Assembly (NCBI GenBank): GCA_003140215.1 | Contig: PLJL01000004.1 | Coordinates: forward strand, 2,142,192 to 2,206,191 | Length of the DNA stretch: 64,000 nucleotides | Reading direction: 5' to 3' | Source: Vulcanimicrobiota bacterium | GTDB lineage: Bacteria; Vulcanimicrobiota; Vulcanimicrobiia; Vulcanimicrobiales; Vulcanimicrobiaceae | In this document: positions 8,053-17,736 of the stretch, one piece after another | Layout of the letters: each line of letters opens with the position of its first letter | How positions within the stretch are numbered: the stretch's first letter is position 1 | Program-made: the position numbers and the translations under genes | Notes under the pieces: generated by a model | The model's database searches: none | Seen by the model: the letters and a program-made list of their open reading frames with translations, nothing else | Told to the model about the DNA's origin: nothing

Positions 8053-8170
8053 TCTGACGGCGCTCCGCTCACGCTGCGCGCCCCCCACGCTTTGCGTGGG
8101 GCCCCCGGGTCCGACCTCGCAACGGCGTGACGGTACGCGGACGATTCTGCTGTGCTCGGTCCATCACCAT
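8053..8170 (-). repeat. Dispersed start-codon-abutting repeat, copy 1 (upstream of panE)
   Basis: Read toward panE, this is a roughly 118-bp intergenic element. It has a GATGGACCGAGC block, then CGTTGCGAGGTCGG, then the hairpin CCCCACGC-AAA-GCGTGGGG, then GCGGAGCGCCGTCAGA directly followed by the panE ATG. The GGAG in the last block is at Shine-Dalgarno distance. The same ordered blocks recur upstream of glmS, ruvA and the PASTA kinase gene. It fills almost all the gap between the rhomboid gene and panE. A CCATGCTGCT word at its distal edge is repeated inside the end of the rhomboid gene. Confidence 0.85.
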
Positions 8171-8191
8171 GCTGCTGTCACCGGGGTGCTG

Positions 8192-8884
8192 TTACCATGC
8201 TGCTCTTTGGCGTCTCCGGGTCATTTGGGCGATGAGGAAGACTCCGGCGCAAAAGCCGCCGATGTGGGCGAAGTACGCGGTCCCGCCGACCGACTCCGCC
8301 GCGCGGTCGCTGATCGTTCCGAACCCGGTGACGAACTGGCTCAACGCCCAAAGTCCGATGACCAAGAGCGCCGGGAGCCGCACGAACAGCGGGAACCAGC
8401 CCAGCGGGACGATGGTGCGAATCCGTGCGAACGGAAAGCACACGATGTAGCCGCCCAGGATGCCGGCGATCGCACCCGACGCGCCCAGCGCCGGCACGTG
8501 GCTCCACGGGGCGACCGCGATCTCCGCGATCCCGCCCACGATCCCGCACAGCAGGTAGTAGGCCAGGAAGCGCACGTGGCCGCAGACGTACTCGATAGCC
8601 GGACCGAACACGAACAGGTACAACATGTTGAACCCGATGTGCAGCCAGCCGCCGTGCAAGAACATCGACGTGACGATCGTGAGCGGTGGGAACGGCGGCG
8701 ACGGCGGGTCGAGCGCGACGCCGTGCGTGACGTCGAACGGGATCGTGGCGAAGGCGTTGATGAAGCGGTCGGGGTCGGGTGCACTCAGCTCTTGAAAGAA
8801 CACCCACACGTTGAGCGCGATGAGAGCGTAGACGACGAAGGGGACGACCGGCGGCCGGCCTTCGTCATCCCCGATCGGGATCAC
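8192..8884 (-). CDS. Rhomboid family intramembrane serine protease
   Basis: A membrane protease of about 230 residues with six or so hydrophobic helices. The catalytic serine lies in GASGAIAGILGGY (helix 4) and the partner histidine in AHIGGFCAG (helix 6). The loop-1 region HGGWLHIGFNMLYLFVFG carries the conserved Gly/His/Asn of rhomboids. It cleaves membrane-tethered substrates; the target is unknown. GTG 8884 starts one base after the mlaD stop and is chosen because residues upstream belong to mlaD in another frame. It is therefore probably co-transcribed with mlaEFD. Confidence 0.9.
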   Translation of the reverse strand: MIPIGDDEGRPPVVPFVVYALIALNVWVFFQELSAPDPDRFINAFATIPFDVTHGVALDPPSPPFPPLTIVTSMFLHGGWLHIGFNMLYLFVFGPAIEYVCGHVRFLAYYLLCGIVGGIAEIAVAPWSHVPALGASGAIAGILGGYIVCFPFARIRTIVPLGWFPLFVRLPALLVIGLWALSQFVTGFGTISDRAAESVGGTAYFAHIGGFCAGVFLIAQMTRRRQRAAW

Positions 8885-8885
8885 C

Positions 8886-10502
8886 TTAGAATTGGTACTG
8901 CAGCCCGAAGGTTGTGCGGCGCGCGTCGCGCAGCGCGTCCCGCTCGCCGCCGAAAATGGTGAGCCCGTTACCCAGCCCGTAGTTGGCGTAGAGATCGGTC
9001 GTCGGCCGGCGCGGGTCGTAGATACGGCCCTCCACACCGAGTCCGCGGCTGAGTGCCGGTGAGTACACCGCGCGCGCTCCGAGCCGCGAGTACAACACGC
9101 CGCCGCCGACTTGCAGGTGCGGAAACACCGTCGCCATACCGGCGAAGTTCCACGACGTGCGCGGGCCGCCGATATCGTTCGCGCCCGCGAACAAACTCGT
9201 CGCTCCCTTCGGCAGCGCGATGACGTTGACGTCGGTCTGCGGTCCACGGTCGCGCGTCAGCAGCGGTGAACTGTTCGTGCCGGCATGCTGCGCATCGAGC
9301 GCCGAGACGCGTATCTCCAGGGCCACGAGGTCCTTCACCAGAGCGCCGACTTTGTTCTTGACATTGCCCTGGATCGAACCCGGCGGCGGCGTTGCTCCGG
9401 GGCCGGGCGCTCCGGTACGCTGCGGGTACGTGCCGTTGGGTAACGGCGTCCCCGCCGGCGCGGGCGTTGCGCCGCGATCGACTCCGTACACGCTGGACCG
9501 CCCGCCGAACTGAGCCAGCAGCGAATTTGCCTTCTGCGCCGCAGCGTCGACGTTGGCGACCGTGTCGCGTAGTTGCGCCTGCGTCTGGCTGTTGCCGGTC
9601 ACGTTGCGCAAGTCGGCGGCGATCGACGAGAACGTTGTCGCGGTTTGCGCGATCCCTTGCGTGGTTTGCAGGATGTTCGAGCGCAGTTGCGGGTCGCCGG
9701 CGAGCGCCGCCACGTGGTCGGCGGTCCGGTTGAGATCGCGTGCCGAAGCATCGAGGGCAGCCACGATCGTATCGACGTGGCCGGTGTTGCGGTGTACGGC
9801 GCTGTCGAGCTGGGTGGTGATGTCGTTGATATTGGCGCTGCCCTGCTGGATCGCCAGCTGCAGCGTGCTGGTCAGCGAGTCCATGCGCCGCGAAAGGTGC
9901 TGGAACGACGCGTTGGCAGTCGTGCTGATCTCGTTGGCGTTGTTGAGCGCCGACTGGAAGGTGTTGAGCAGCGCGGGCTCGCGCCGCTCGAGCTCGGCGA
10001 GCATCGTGTCGAGGCGGCGCACCTCGCCCTGTCCTTGGTCGAGCAGGTCTTGAATCGTCGCCGGATTCGTTCCGTGCGGCTGCTGGTCGCGCGGCAGGAT
10101 CTGGTGCGGCAGAATGGCCACGGCCGCGGGCGCATTGGTCGGCGCCGAGCGGCCCGACGGCTGCGGTGGCGAGAGAACCGGCACGATCTCGAGGGTCGAG
10201 TCGCCGGTCAGCGGCGCTTGAATGAGGAAGCGCGCGTTGCGCGGGACGTCGATCTTGTTGTCGATTGCGAGGTCGACCTCGACCGAGAAGTCGTCGGGGT
10301 TGAGCTTGGTGTCATCGACGACACCGACGACCACGCCGCTCTCGTAGACGAGCGCGCCTTTGTGCAGCCCGGCCGCGGACCGGAACTGCACGCCGATCTT
10401 GTAGCGGCCTTGGGGGCCCACGTTCGCGAGCACCAGGAAGAAGCCGAACAGCCCCAGCAGCGCGGCGATGGTGAAGAGACCGACGATCGCTTGTCTATTC
10501 AT
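8886..10502 (-). CDS. mlaD: MlaD-family MCE protein with C-terminal beta-strand (outer-membrane-like) domain
   Basis: Substrate-binding component of an MlaEFD-type lipid transporter. One N-terminal membrane anchor (IVGLFTIAALLGLFGFFLVL, residues 6-25) is followed by an MCE domain (about 36-115: VQFRSAAGLHKGALVYESGV, DVPRNARFLIQAPLTGDSTLEI). A long helical stretch (about 160-345) and a Pro/Gly linker (about 350-395) come next. The last 110 residues are rich in alternating Gly/aromatic strands and end FGLQYQF with a C-terminal Phe, as in outer-membrane barrels. At 538 residues it is about three times the E. coli MlaD length. A trans-envelope bridge is inferred. Its stop is followed after one base by the rhomboid start. 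Confidence 0.9.
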   Translation of the reverse strand: MNRQAIVGLFTIAALLGLFGFFLVLANVGPQGRYKIGVQFRSAAGLHKGALVYESGVVVGVVDDTKLNPDDFSVEVDLAIDNKIDVPRNARFLIQAPLTGDSTLEIVPVLSPPQPSGRSAPTNAPAAVAILPHQILPRDQQPHGTNPATIQDLLDQGQGEVRRLDTMLAELERREPALLNTFQSALNNANEISTTANASFQHLSRRMDSLTSTLQLAIQQGSANINDITTQLDSAVHRNTGHVDTIVAALDASARDLNRTADHVAALAGDPQLRSNILQTTQGIAQTATTFSSIAADLRNVTGNSQTQAQLRDTVANVDAAAQKANSLLAQFGGRSSVYGVDRGATPAPAGTPLPNGTYPQRTGAPGPGATPPPGSIQGNVKNKVGALVKDLVALEIRVSALDAQHAGTNSSPLLTRDRGPQTDVNVIALPKGATSLFAGANDIGGPRTSWNFAGMATVFPHLQVGGGVLYSRLGARAVYSPALSRGLGVEGRIYDPRRPTTDLYANYGLGNGLTIFGGERDALRDARRTTFGLQYQF

Positions 10503-10505
10503 GAT

Positions 10506-11258
10506 CTAGATCGGGATCGGCCCGACTTCGCTCCCTTGCAAGAATTGCTGCACGATCGGATTCGGTGACCGCCGAATTTCGTCGACGGTTCCGTAGGCCA
10601 CAATGGCCCCTTCGAACAGCATCGCGATATAGTCTGCCATCATATAGATGCTCTCCAGGTCGTGCGAGATCACGACCGCGGTTCCGTTGAGGCGTTCGCG
10701 CAGCTTGACGATCGTGTCGGTCAAGACGTGGGTGATAATGGGGTCGAGCCCCGTCGTCGGCTCGTCATAGAGTACCGCTTTGGGGTTGGTGATGACGGCG
10801 CGCGCGAAGCCCGCCCGCTTGACCATCCCGCCCGAGAGTTCCGCGGGGAAGCGTTCCTCGACGTGCGCCAGGCCGACCGAGTCCAGCGTCTCGGAGACGA
10901 GCTTGCGAATCTCCTGGTCCTTCATCTTCGAGTGCTCGCGCAGCGGCAGGGCGACGTTCTCCCCGACCGTGAGCGAGTCGAACAGGGCCGAGAACTGGAA
11001 CGCGAAGCCGATCGTGCGGCGCAGCTCGATCAGATCGCGTTCGCGCATCTCGGTGATGTCGTTCTCCTGAACGAAGACCCGTCCGCTATCGGGCTTCTTG
11101 AGGCCGTTGAGGAGGCGCAGGATCGTCGACTTGCCGGCGCCGGAGAGCCCGATGATGCAGGTGATCGCGCCCTCGACGATGTCGAGCGAGAGATTTTGCA
11201 CGATGATCTTGGGACCGTAGCGGACCGAGACGTCGTCGAGGCGGGCCCAGAGTGCCAT
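10506..11258 (-). CDS. mlaF: ABC transporter ATPase, MlaF-type
   Basis: Cytoplasmic ATPase of the lipid transporter, 250 residues. Walker A is GLSGAGKST (about 37-45), the Q-loop is in GFAFQFSALFDSLTVGENV, the signature is LSGGMVKR, Walker B is AVLYDEPTTGLDP and the switch His is in VVISHDLES. The GFxFQxxALFDSLTVxENV and LSGGMxKRxxxAR strings are hallmarks of the MlaF/Ttg2A family. The final residues (QQFLQGSEVGPIPI) resemble the MlaF C-terminal extension that contacts the partner subunit. It starts one base after the mlaE stop and ends three bases before mlaD, so the three genes form one unit. Confidence 0.95.
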   Translation of the reverse strand: MALWARLDDVSVRYGPKIIVQNLSLDIVEGAITCIIGLSGAGKSTILRLLNGLKKPDSGRVFVQENDITEMRERDLIELRRTIGFAFQFSALFDSLTVGENVALPLREHSKMKDQEIRKLVSETLDSVGLAHVEERFPAELSGGMVKRAGFARAVITNPKAVLYDEPTTGLDPIITHVLTDTIVKLRERLNGTAVVISHDLESIYMMADYIAMLFEGAIVAYGTVDEIRRSPNPIVQQFLQGSEVGPIPI

Positions 11259-11259
11259 G

Positions 11260-12033
11260 CTAGTGCGCGAACAAGACGTACGAGAGTGCGAAGTTGAAAA
11301 TGAAGATCAGGATGATCGAGGTGACGACCGCACCGGTCGTCGCCTTGCCGACGCCGGCCGCGCCGCCGCGCGTCCGCAGACCCTGATACGACCCGATGAT
11401 CGCGATGATCACCCCGAACACCGCGGACTTGAAGAGCCCCTTGAGGACGTCCTCGAACGGCACCGCCGACCGCGCCGAGGTGATGAACGATTCCTGTGAG
11501 ATGTGCGCGTAGATACCGGCGACCCACATCCCGCCGATGATCGAGATGATGTCGGCAAGCACGGTCAGCAAAGGCAGCATGATCAGCAGCGCTAATAGGC
11601 GCGGTACGACCAGCATGCGGGTCGGCGAGAGGCCCAGCGACTGCAGCGCCTCGATCTGCTCGGTGACAACCATCGACCCGAGTTCGGCGGCGATCGCGGC
11701 GCCCGTTCGGCCGGCCACCACAACCGCGGAGAGCATCGGACCGAGCTCGCGGGCGGCGGTGAAGGCGACCAACCCCCCGACGAGGTTGCCGACGCCGTAT
11801 TGCACCGCTTGGACGGCGCTCTCGAGCGAGAACACCATCCCGGTGAAGAGCGAGGTCAGGATGACGATCGAGACAGATTGCACGCCCAGCAAATAAGCCT
11901 GATCGACCGTCGCGCCCACCCGAATCCGCAGCCCCACGATGAAGCGCAGCGCGTCGGCAAAAAGCTCCGCGACGCCTCCGGCGTAGGCGAAGGCGTTGGT
12001 CGTCCCGCGCCCGGCGTCCTCGAGCACCTTCAT
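11260..12033 (-). CDS. mlaE: Lipid ABC transporter permease, MlaE-type
   Basis: Inner-membrane permease of 257 residues with an amphipathic N-terminus and about five transmembrane helices. The family core AARELGPMLSAVVVAGRTGAA and ELGSMVVTEQIEALQSLGL are both present; they are the diagnostic MlaE (DUF140) segments. It works with MlaF and MlaD to move phospholipid or another hydrophobic substrate between membranes. ATG 12033 overlaps the stop of the upstream coiled-coil gene as ATGA, indicating translational coupling. Confidence 0.95.
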   Translation of the reverse strand: MKVLEDAGRGTTNAFAYAGGVAELFADALRFIVGLRIRVGATVDQAYLLGVQSVSIVILTSLFTGMVFSLESAVQAVQYGVGNLVGGLVAFTAARELGPMLSAVVVAGRTGAAIAAELGSMVVTEQIEALQSLGLSPTRMLVVPRLLALLIMLPLLTVLADIISIIGGMWVAGIYAHISQESFITSARSAVPFEDVLKGLFKSAVFGVIIAIIGSYQGLRTRGGAAGVGKATTGAVVTSIILIFIFNFALSYVLFAH

Positions 12034-12374
12034 CCGGCGCGAAGTTCAGCGAGGGCGCCGAGGACGCCTCGCACCGCCTCGATCCGCTTGGCCACCACAC
12101 CGCGCTCGGCGGTGAGGTTGTACTCGAGCTGGTAGACGCGCTCGAGTTCGCGGTCCACGTGGCGCAGCTGGCCCTGCGCCTCGCGCTCGTAGGGTTCGAA
12201 ATAGCGCCGGACGGCCTCGAGATAGGCCTCGGCCACGGCGGCATCCACCGCGCCGGCCGCCAAGGCGCGCTCGACGCGATCCTGCGCGCCCCGCATGGGG
12301 CGGTCGGTCAGGTGAAAGGCTCCGACGGCTGCCGCCAGCGCCGCGAGGCGCTTGGGCTCAGGGGCCGAGGGCAC
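12030..12374 (-). CDS. Small coiled-coil hypothetical protein in the mla operon
   Basis: About 114 residues, soluble, mostly helical. The C-terminal half has a heptad-like charged pattern ([40 protein letters not shown]), consistent with a coiled coil. I do not recognise a family. The stop overlaps the mlaE ATG as ATGA. GTG 12374 would overlap the rph end by 17 bases; an alternative ATG at 12296 gives an 88-residue protein and keeps the coiled coil. Tight packing suggests it is expressed with the transporter and may be an assembly partner, but that is only context. Confidence 0.6.
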   Translation of the reverse strand: MPSAPEPKRLAALAAAVGAFHLTDRPMRGAQDRVERALAAGAVDAAVAEAYLEAVRRYFEPYEREAQGQLRHVDRELERVYQLEYNLTAERGVVAKRIEAVRGVLGALAELRAG

Positions 12375-13086
12375 GAGCCTGGGCCTCGAACAGCTGCCGG
12401 ATCCCGGCCTCGGCGAGCTCGAGCAGCCCGTCGAGCTGGGTGCGGGTGAACGGCTCGCGCTCCGCGGTGCCTTGCACCTCGACGAAGCCGCCGGCATCGG
12501 TCATGGCCACGTTCATGTCCACCTCGGCCCGGCTGTCCTCGTCATAGGGAAGATCGAGCACGGGCGTCCCCTCGACGATGCCGACCGAAACCGCCGCGAT
12601 CTGGCCGATCAGCGGCCACTTCTGCTTCTGCTCCGGATCGAAGTGCTTGCGCAGCGCCAGGGCCAACGCCACCCAGGCCCCGGTGATCGCCGCGGTGCGG
12701 GTGCCGCCGTCGGCGCCGATCACGTCGCAGTCGACGATCACGCTGCGCTCGCCGAGCTTTTGCATATCGACCACCGCGCGCAACGCGCGGCCGACCAGCC
12801 GCTGGATCTCGTGCGTACGCCCGCCCAGACGCCCCTTCGTTGCCTCGCGCTGATTGCGCTCGGGAGTCGCTTGCGGCAACATCGCGTATTCGGCGGTGAC
12901 CCAGCCGGTGCCGCGGCCGCGCATCCAGGGCGGCACGCGCTCCTCGATCGTCGCCGCGCAAATCACCCGCGTGTTCCCGACCGAGATCAGCACGCTGCCG
13001 TCGGCGAACGTCAAATACCCCGGCTCGAACGTGACGGGGCGAAGCTGATCCGGAGCACGGCCGTCGCTACGCTGCACCGGCGCCAT
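12358..13086 (-). CDS. rph: Ribonuclease PH
   Basis: A phosphorolytic 3'-5' exoribonuclease that trims tRNA 3' ends, 242 residues as expected. Family motifs are present: [20 protein letters not shown] near the start, [35 protein letters not shown] (split here only in description) around residues 65-100 and [19 protein letters not shown] (about 115-133), which includes the phosphate- and RNA-binding residues. The start [10 protein letters not shown] at 13086 gives the usual N-terminus. It lies 23 bases after glmS in the same direction. Confidence 0.95.
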   Translation of the reverse strand: MAPVQRSDGRAPDQLRPVTFEPGYLTFADGSVLISVGNTRVICAATIEERVPPWMRGRGTGWVTAEYAMLPQATPERNQREATKGRLGGRTHEIQRLVGRALRAVVDMQKLGERSVIVDCDVIGADGGTRTAAITGAWVALALALRKHFDPEQKQKWPLIGQIAAVSVGIVEGTPVLDLPYDEDSRAEVDMNVAMTDAGGFVEVQGTAEREPFTRTQLDGLLELAEAGIRQLFEAQARALGP

Positions 13087-13109
13087 GTTCCGATCCACGA
13101 AGGCCGTTC

Positions 13110-14948
<1,839 letters not shown>

Positions 14949-15083
14949 TCTAACGGCGCTCCGGTTTGACGGCGCTCCGCCCCAGGCTCCGCGCCCCCCA
15001 CGCCTGCGGCGCGGGGCCCCCGGACCGACCTCGCAACGACACTATCATCGCTTCACTATTCTACTGCGCTCGGTCCATCACCA
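14949..15083 (-). repeat. Dispersed start-codon-abutting repeat, copy 2 (upstream of glmS)
   Basis: Same block order as the other copies: GGTGATGGACCGAGCGCAG, then CGTTGCGAGGTCGGTCC, then a hairpin, then the GGAGCGCCGTTAGA block directly before the glmS ATG. Here the 5' arm of the hairpin reads CCCCGCGC against GCGTGGGG, so one A-T pair has become a G-T wobble and the stem survives. The final block is duplicated: CGGAGCGCCGTCAAAC precedes CGGAGCGCCGTTAGA. The element fills the rpoZ-glmS gap apart from about 15 bases. Confidence 0.85.
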
Positions 15084-15098
15084 CTCTGGTGAACGCGA

Positions 15099-15317
15099 CT
15101 ATTTGATGCCTTCTTTGGTGCGCTTGTAGGGGATCTTGCCGAGGCGGACTTCGTTGAAGGCGGTCGACACCGGCTTGTTGGGGTTCACGCGCTCGGTCAG
15201 CGGCGGGGCGCCGTTGTTGAGCTGCTTGGCGCGCTTGGTCACGACGTTGACCAGGGAGAATTTCGAGTCGACGTGCTTGAGCAGTCCGTCGAGGTCGCCG
15301 AATACGCTGTCACTCAT
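15099..15317 (-). CDS. rpoZ: DNA-directed RNA polymerase omega subunit
   Basis: A 72-residue protein in the expected place directly after guanylate kinase, as in many bacteria. It contains LVNVVTKRAKQLNNGAPPL, the conserved helix of omega (usually (L/V)v..RAkQL..G), and a C-terminal VRLGKIPYKRTKEG resembling the family's basic tail. Omega helps fold and stabilise the beta-prime subunit. The stop of gmk lies four bases before its ATG, so they are coupled. Sequence is diverged but context makes the call strong. Confidence 0.88.
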   Translation of the reverse strand: MSDSVFGDLDGLLKHVDSKFSLVNVVTKRAKQLNNGAPPLTERVNPNKPVSTAFNEVRLGKIPYKRTKEGIK

Positions 15318-15320
15318 GGG

Positions 15321-15938
15321 TTAGGTGTCTTCCAATTCTTTGAGACGAATGTCGGGCACGCGATGGATACGGTACCGTTCGGCCCGCACGATCGCCTCGA
15401 GGTCGTCCACCGCTTGTTCGGGGTGGGCTTCCTCGTTGATGACGAGATAATCGAACCGTCGAACGAAGGTGAACTCGTCGTGCGCGATCTCGAGCCGCGC
15501 GGCGATCTGTTCGTTCGTCTCGGTACGCCGCGTCTCGAGGCGCGAGCGAAGGTGTGAGAACTTGTCGGGGACGATGAAGATGAGGACGGCGTCGGGGAAC
15601 TGCGATTTGATGGCGAGCGCCCCGTTGACTTCAGGCTTGGCGACGATATCGTAGCCGTCGCGCAGCTTGTCCTCGATGAACGACCGCGGCATCCCGTAGA
15701 GGCTGCCGTTGTACTCGCGCCACTCCAAGAACGCATCTTCCTCGATGCGGCGCTCGAATTGAGCGCGCGTCAGGAAGAAATAGTCGACGTCGTCGCGTTC
15801 GCCCTCACGGGGCGCTCGAGTGGTGGCCGAAACCGAGTATAAGAGACGCTCGTGGCGGGCCTTGAGACCCTCCACCAACGTGTCTTTTCCCGCTCCCGAC
15901 GGGCCCGACACGACGAACAGTAGACCGGGCCCGGTCAG
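15321..15938 (-). CDS. gmk: Guanylate kinase (apparent CTG start)
   Basis: Phosphorylates GMP to GDP. The P-loop is SGPSGAGKDT, the GMP-binding segment is SVSATTRAPREGERDDVDYFF and the lid contains YNGSLYGMP, all as in gmk. With GTG 15911 as start the protein would begin inside the first beta strand, right at the P-loop, which cannot be correct. The frame is open upstream and encodes TGPGLLFVV, the usual first strand. The only sensible initiator there is CTG at 15938..15936, preceded by GAGGAGGGAGG four bases upstream. This gives 205 residues, the normal length. It is the first gene of the gmk-rpoZ-glmS block. Confidence 0.9.
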   Translation of the reverse strand: MTGPGLLFVVSGPSGAGKDTLVEGLKARHERLLYSVSATTRAPREGERDDVDYFFLTRAQFERRIEEDAFLEWREYNGSLYGMPRSFIEDKLRDGYDIVAKPEVNGALAIKSQFPDAVLIFIVPDKFSHLRSRLETRRTETNEQIAARLEIAHDEFTFVRRFDYLVINEEAHPEQAVDDLEAIVRAERYRIHRVPDIRLKELEDT

Positions 15939-16026
15939 GACGCCTCCCTCCTCACGTATGGGTCAAACACGGATAAATACGAAAATGGCGGGAAAGCACC
16001 TGCTCGCCTATGCCTTGTGACCCCCG
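15939..16026. promoter_or_regulatory. Divergent gap between gmk and rqcH
   Basis: An 88-base gap that should hold promoters for both directions. An AT-richer patch (GGATAAATACGAAAATGG, 15971-15988) is the likeliest core. On the minus strand GAGGAGGGAGG just before the gmk CTG start is an unusually strong ribosome site. I see no unambiguous -35/-10 pair. Confidence 0.4.
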
Positions 16027-17736
16027 ATGACCACGGATTGGATGCTGATTGGGCGCGCGGCTGCGGAGCTCGAGCGTGAACTGCGCGGCGGGCGCGTGAC
16101 CGATGCGGGGCTCCTCGACGACGGCCGCGTCGCCCTGCGGCTGGGCGGGCTGCGCCGGCGTGGCAGCGCCACGCTGGCCGTCGACGCCTTCGGCTCACCG
16201 CCGCTGGTCACGCTCGACGACGCCGAGCTGGCGGTCGCCGCAGATCCGGGCTGGCTCCGCTCGGTCGGCACGTCGCTACGCGGGATGCGGTTGCTCTCGG
16301 TGCACGGGCGGCGCGGCGACCGGGTGCTGGTATTCGAATTCGGAAAGGCGTCGCGCTTCGGCGTCGAGAGTGCGTCGCGGCTCGTTCTGGAGCTGGTGCC
16401 GCGTTACGGAAACGTCGTGCTGCTCAACGACACCCTCGTTGTCGCCGCGGCCAAGCAGTTCTCGCCGGCCCAGAACGAAGCACGCTCGGTCCAGATCGGC
16501 CTGCCCTACAATCCCCCGCCGTTGCCGCAGCCGACCCTCGACTTCGCAGGCTTCACCCGCGCGCTCGAATCCGGCGCGGACGCCGCTTCCCGGGCGCGCG
16601 CGCTGGGCGGCTACCTGCCGGAGCTGCCGCGGCTCCCCGCGACCTCCCTGGCCGCCGAGAGCGTTCGCACGGCCTGGCCTTCGGCGGCGAGCCTGGCGGA
16701 CTGGTTGGCACAGCGCGCGCAAGCGCTCTTGGCCTCGAGCGACGCGGTCACCAAGGGCGACGGCGAGGTTCACGTCTACCGCGACGCCGGCGGCGGCATC
16801 GTTGCGGCCCACGTGCTGCCGCTCGCGCAGTATGCCGAGCTCGCTCACGCGACCGGCGCGTCGTTGTTGGACGTCTTCGCCGAGGCGCGTTCGGCGACGC
16901 TGCGGGCGCAACACGGCGATGCGACCGAGCGGCGGCGCGCGACGCTGTTGACACGCATCACCGGACGCCTCCGCAAGACCGACGCGGAGATCGACTCGCT
17001 CACCAAGCGCCTGGGCGACGCCGCGGAGCGCGCGCGCCTGCGCGAGAGCGCCGACGCGCTCTATACGCATGCGCTGGAAGTTCCGCGCGGCGCGACGACT
17101 TACGTCCCGCCGACCAACCCCGCGCTGACGATCGCGCTCGACCCCGAATTGGGTCCCAAAGACAATGCCCAGCGGTACTACGCGCTCTACCGCAAAGCGG
17201 CCGGCGCGCTGCGGCATCTCGAAGAGCGCAGCACCGCGATGAGGGCGCGGCGCGCTGCGCTCGACGTGCTCGCCTTCGAAGCCGAGCGCGCCGACGCGCC
17301 CACCTTGCCGGAGCTCGTTGCCGACCTCGACGAGCTCGAAGGCCGACAGCCGCAACGTCGGGCGGCGTCGGGTGCGCGCCGCCGGGCGCCGCTGCGCGTC
17401 GACCGCCCGTCGGGGGCGCGTATTTACGTCGGGCGGTCGCCGCGCGAGAACGTCGAGGTCACCTTCCGGATCGGGCGGCCCGACGATCTGTGGTTCCACG
17501 CGCGCGGCATCCCCGGCTCGCACGTCATCCTGCAAGCGCCGGCCGGCGTGGCCCCCGACGACGCGGACCTCGATGCCGCCGCCGATCTTGCCGCCGCGCA
17601 CAGCAAGGCCAAAGATGCGCCGCGAGTCGACGTCGACTACACCAAACGCAAGTACGTCCGCAAACAACAGGATGCCGGTGTCGGAAACGTCTGGTACGTC
17701 AACGCGCGCACGCGGGTCGGGAGGCCGGGCGCCTAG
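16027..17736 (+). CDS. rqcH: RqcH/NFACT family ribosome quality control protein
   Basis: Bacterial homologue of Rqc2/NEMF, which binds stalled 50S-peptidyl-tRNA complexes and adds C-terminal alanine tails. The 569 residues show an N-terminal NFACT-N domain (about 1-200, with LVPRYGNVVLLNDTLVVAAA and QIGLPYNPPPLPQP). A helical middle and a coiled coil (about 300-440) follow, including DAERARLRESAD-like segments and the conserved AQRYYALYRKA. The C-terminal NFACT-R domain (about 455-569) has GRSPRENVEVTFRIGRPDDL, WFHARGIPGSHVIL and the closing VDYTKRKYVRK. It is shorter than the Gram-positive FbpA proteins and lacks a surface anchor. Its stop shares the CTAG with the convergent HPt gene. Confidence 0.92.
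   Translation: MTTDWMLIGRAAAELERELRGGRVTDAGLLDDGRVALRLGGLRRRGSATLAVDAFGSPPLVTLDDAELAVAADPGWLRSVGTSLRGMRLLSVHGRRGDRVLVFEFGKASRFGVESASRLVLELVPRYGNVVLLNDTLVVAAAKQFSPAQNEARSVQIGLPYNPPPLPQPTLDFAGFTRALESGADAASRARALGGYLPELPRLPATSLAAESVRTAWPSAASLADWLAQRAQALLASSDAVTKGDGEVHVYRDAGGGIVAAHVLPLAQYAELAHATGASLLDVFAEARSATLRAQHGDATERRRATLLTRITGRLRKTDAEIDSLTKRLGDAAERARLRESADALYTHALEVPRGATTYVPPTNPALTIALDPELGPKDNAQRYYALYRKAAGALRHLEERSTAMRARRAALDVLAFEAERADAPTLPELVADLDELEGRQPQRRAASGARRRAPLRVDRPSGARIYVGRSPRENVEVTFRIGRPDDLWFHARGIPGSHVILQAPAGVAPDDADLDAAADLAAAHSKAKDAPRVDVDYTKRKYVRKQQDAGVGNVWYVNARTRVGRPGA

Noticed and set aside
8056..8170. Short open frames inside the repeats, for example one starting MDRAQ in copy 1
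   Set aside because: The frame is 5 codons in copy 2, about 31 in copy 1 and different again in copy 4, so the peptide is not conserved; the DNA or RNA structure is.
14949..15098. glmS ribozyme in the glmS leader
   Set aside because: The whole space is taken by repeat copy 2; none of the ribozyme core helices or conserved strings is visible.
15985..16020. An 11-codon frame (MAGKHLLAYAL) ending six bases before rqcH
   Set aside because: It could be a leader peptide, but nothing about its codons or any attenuator-like stem supports regulation; likely chance.
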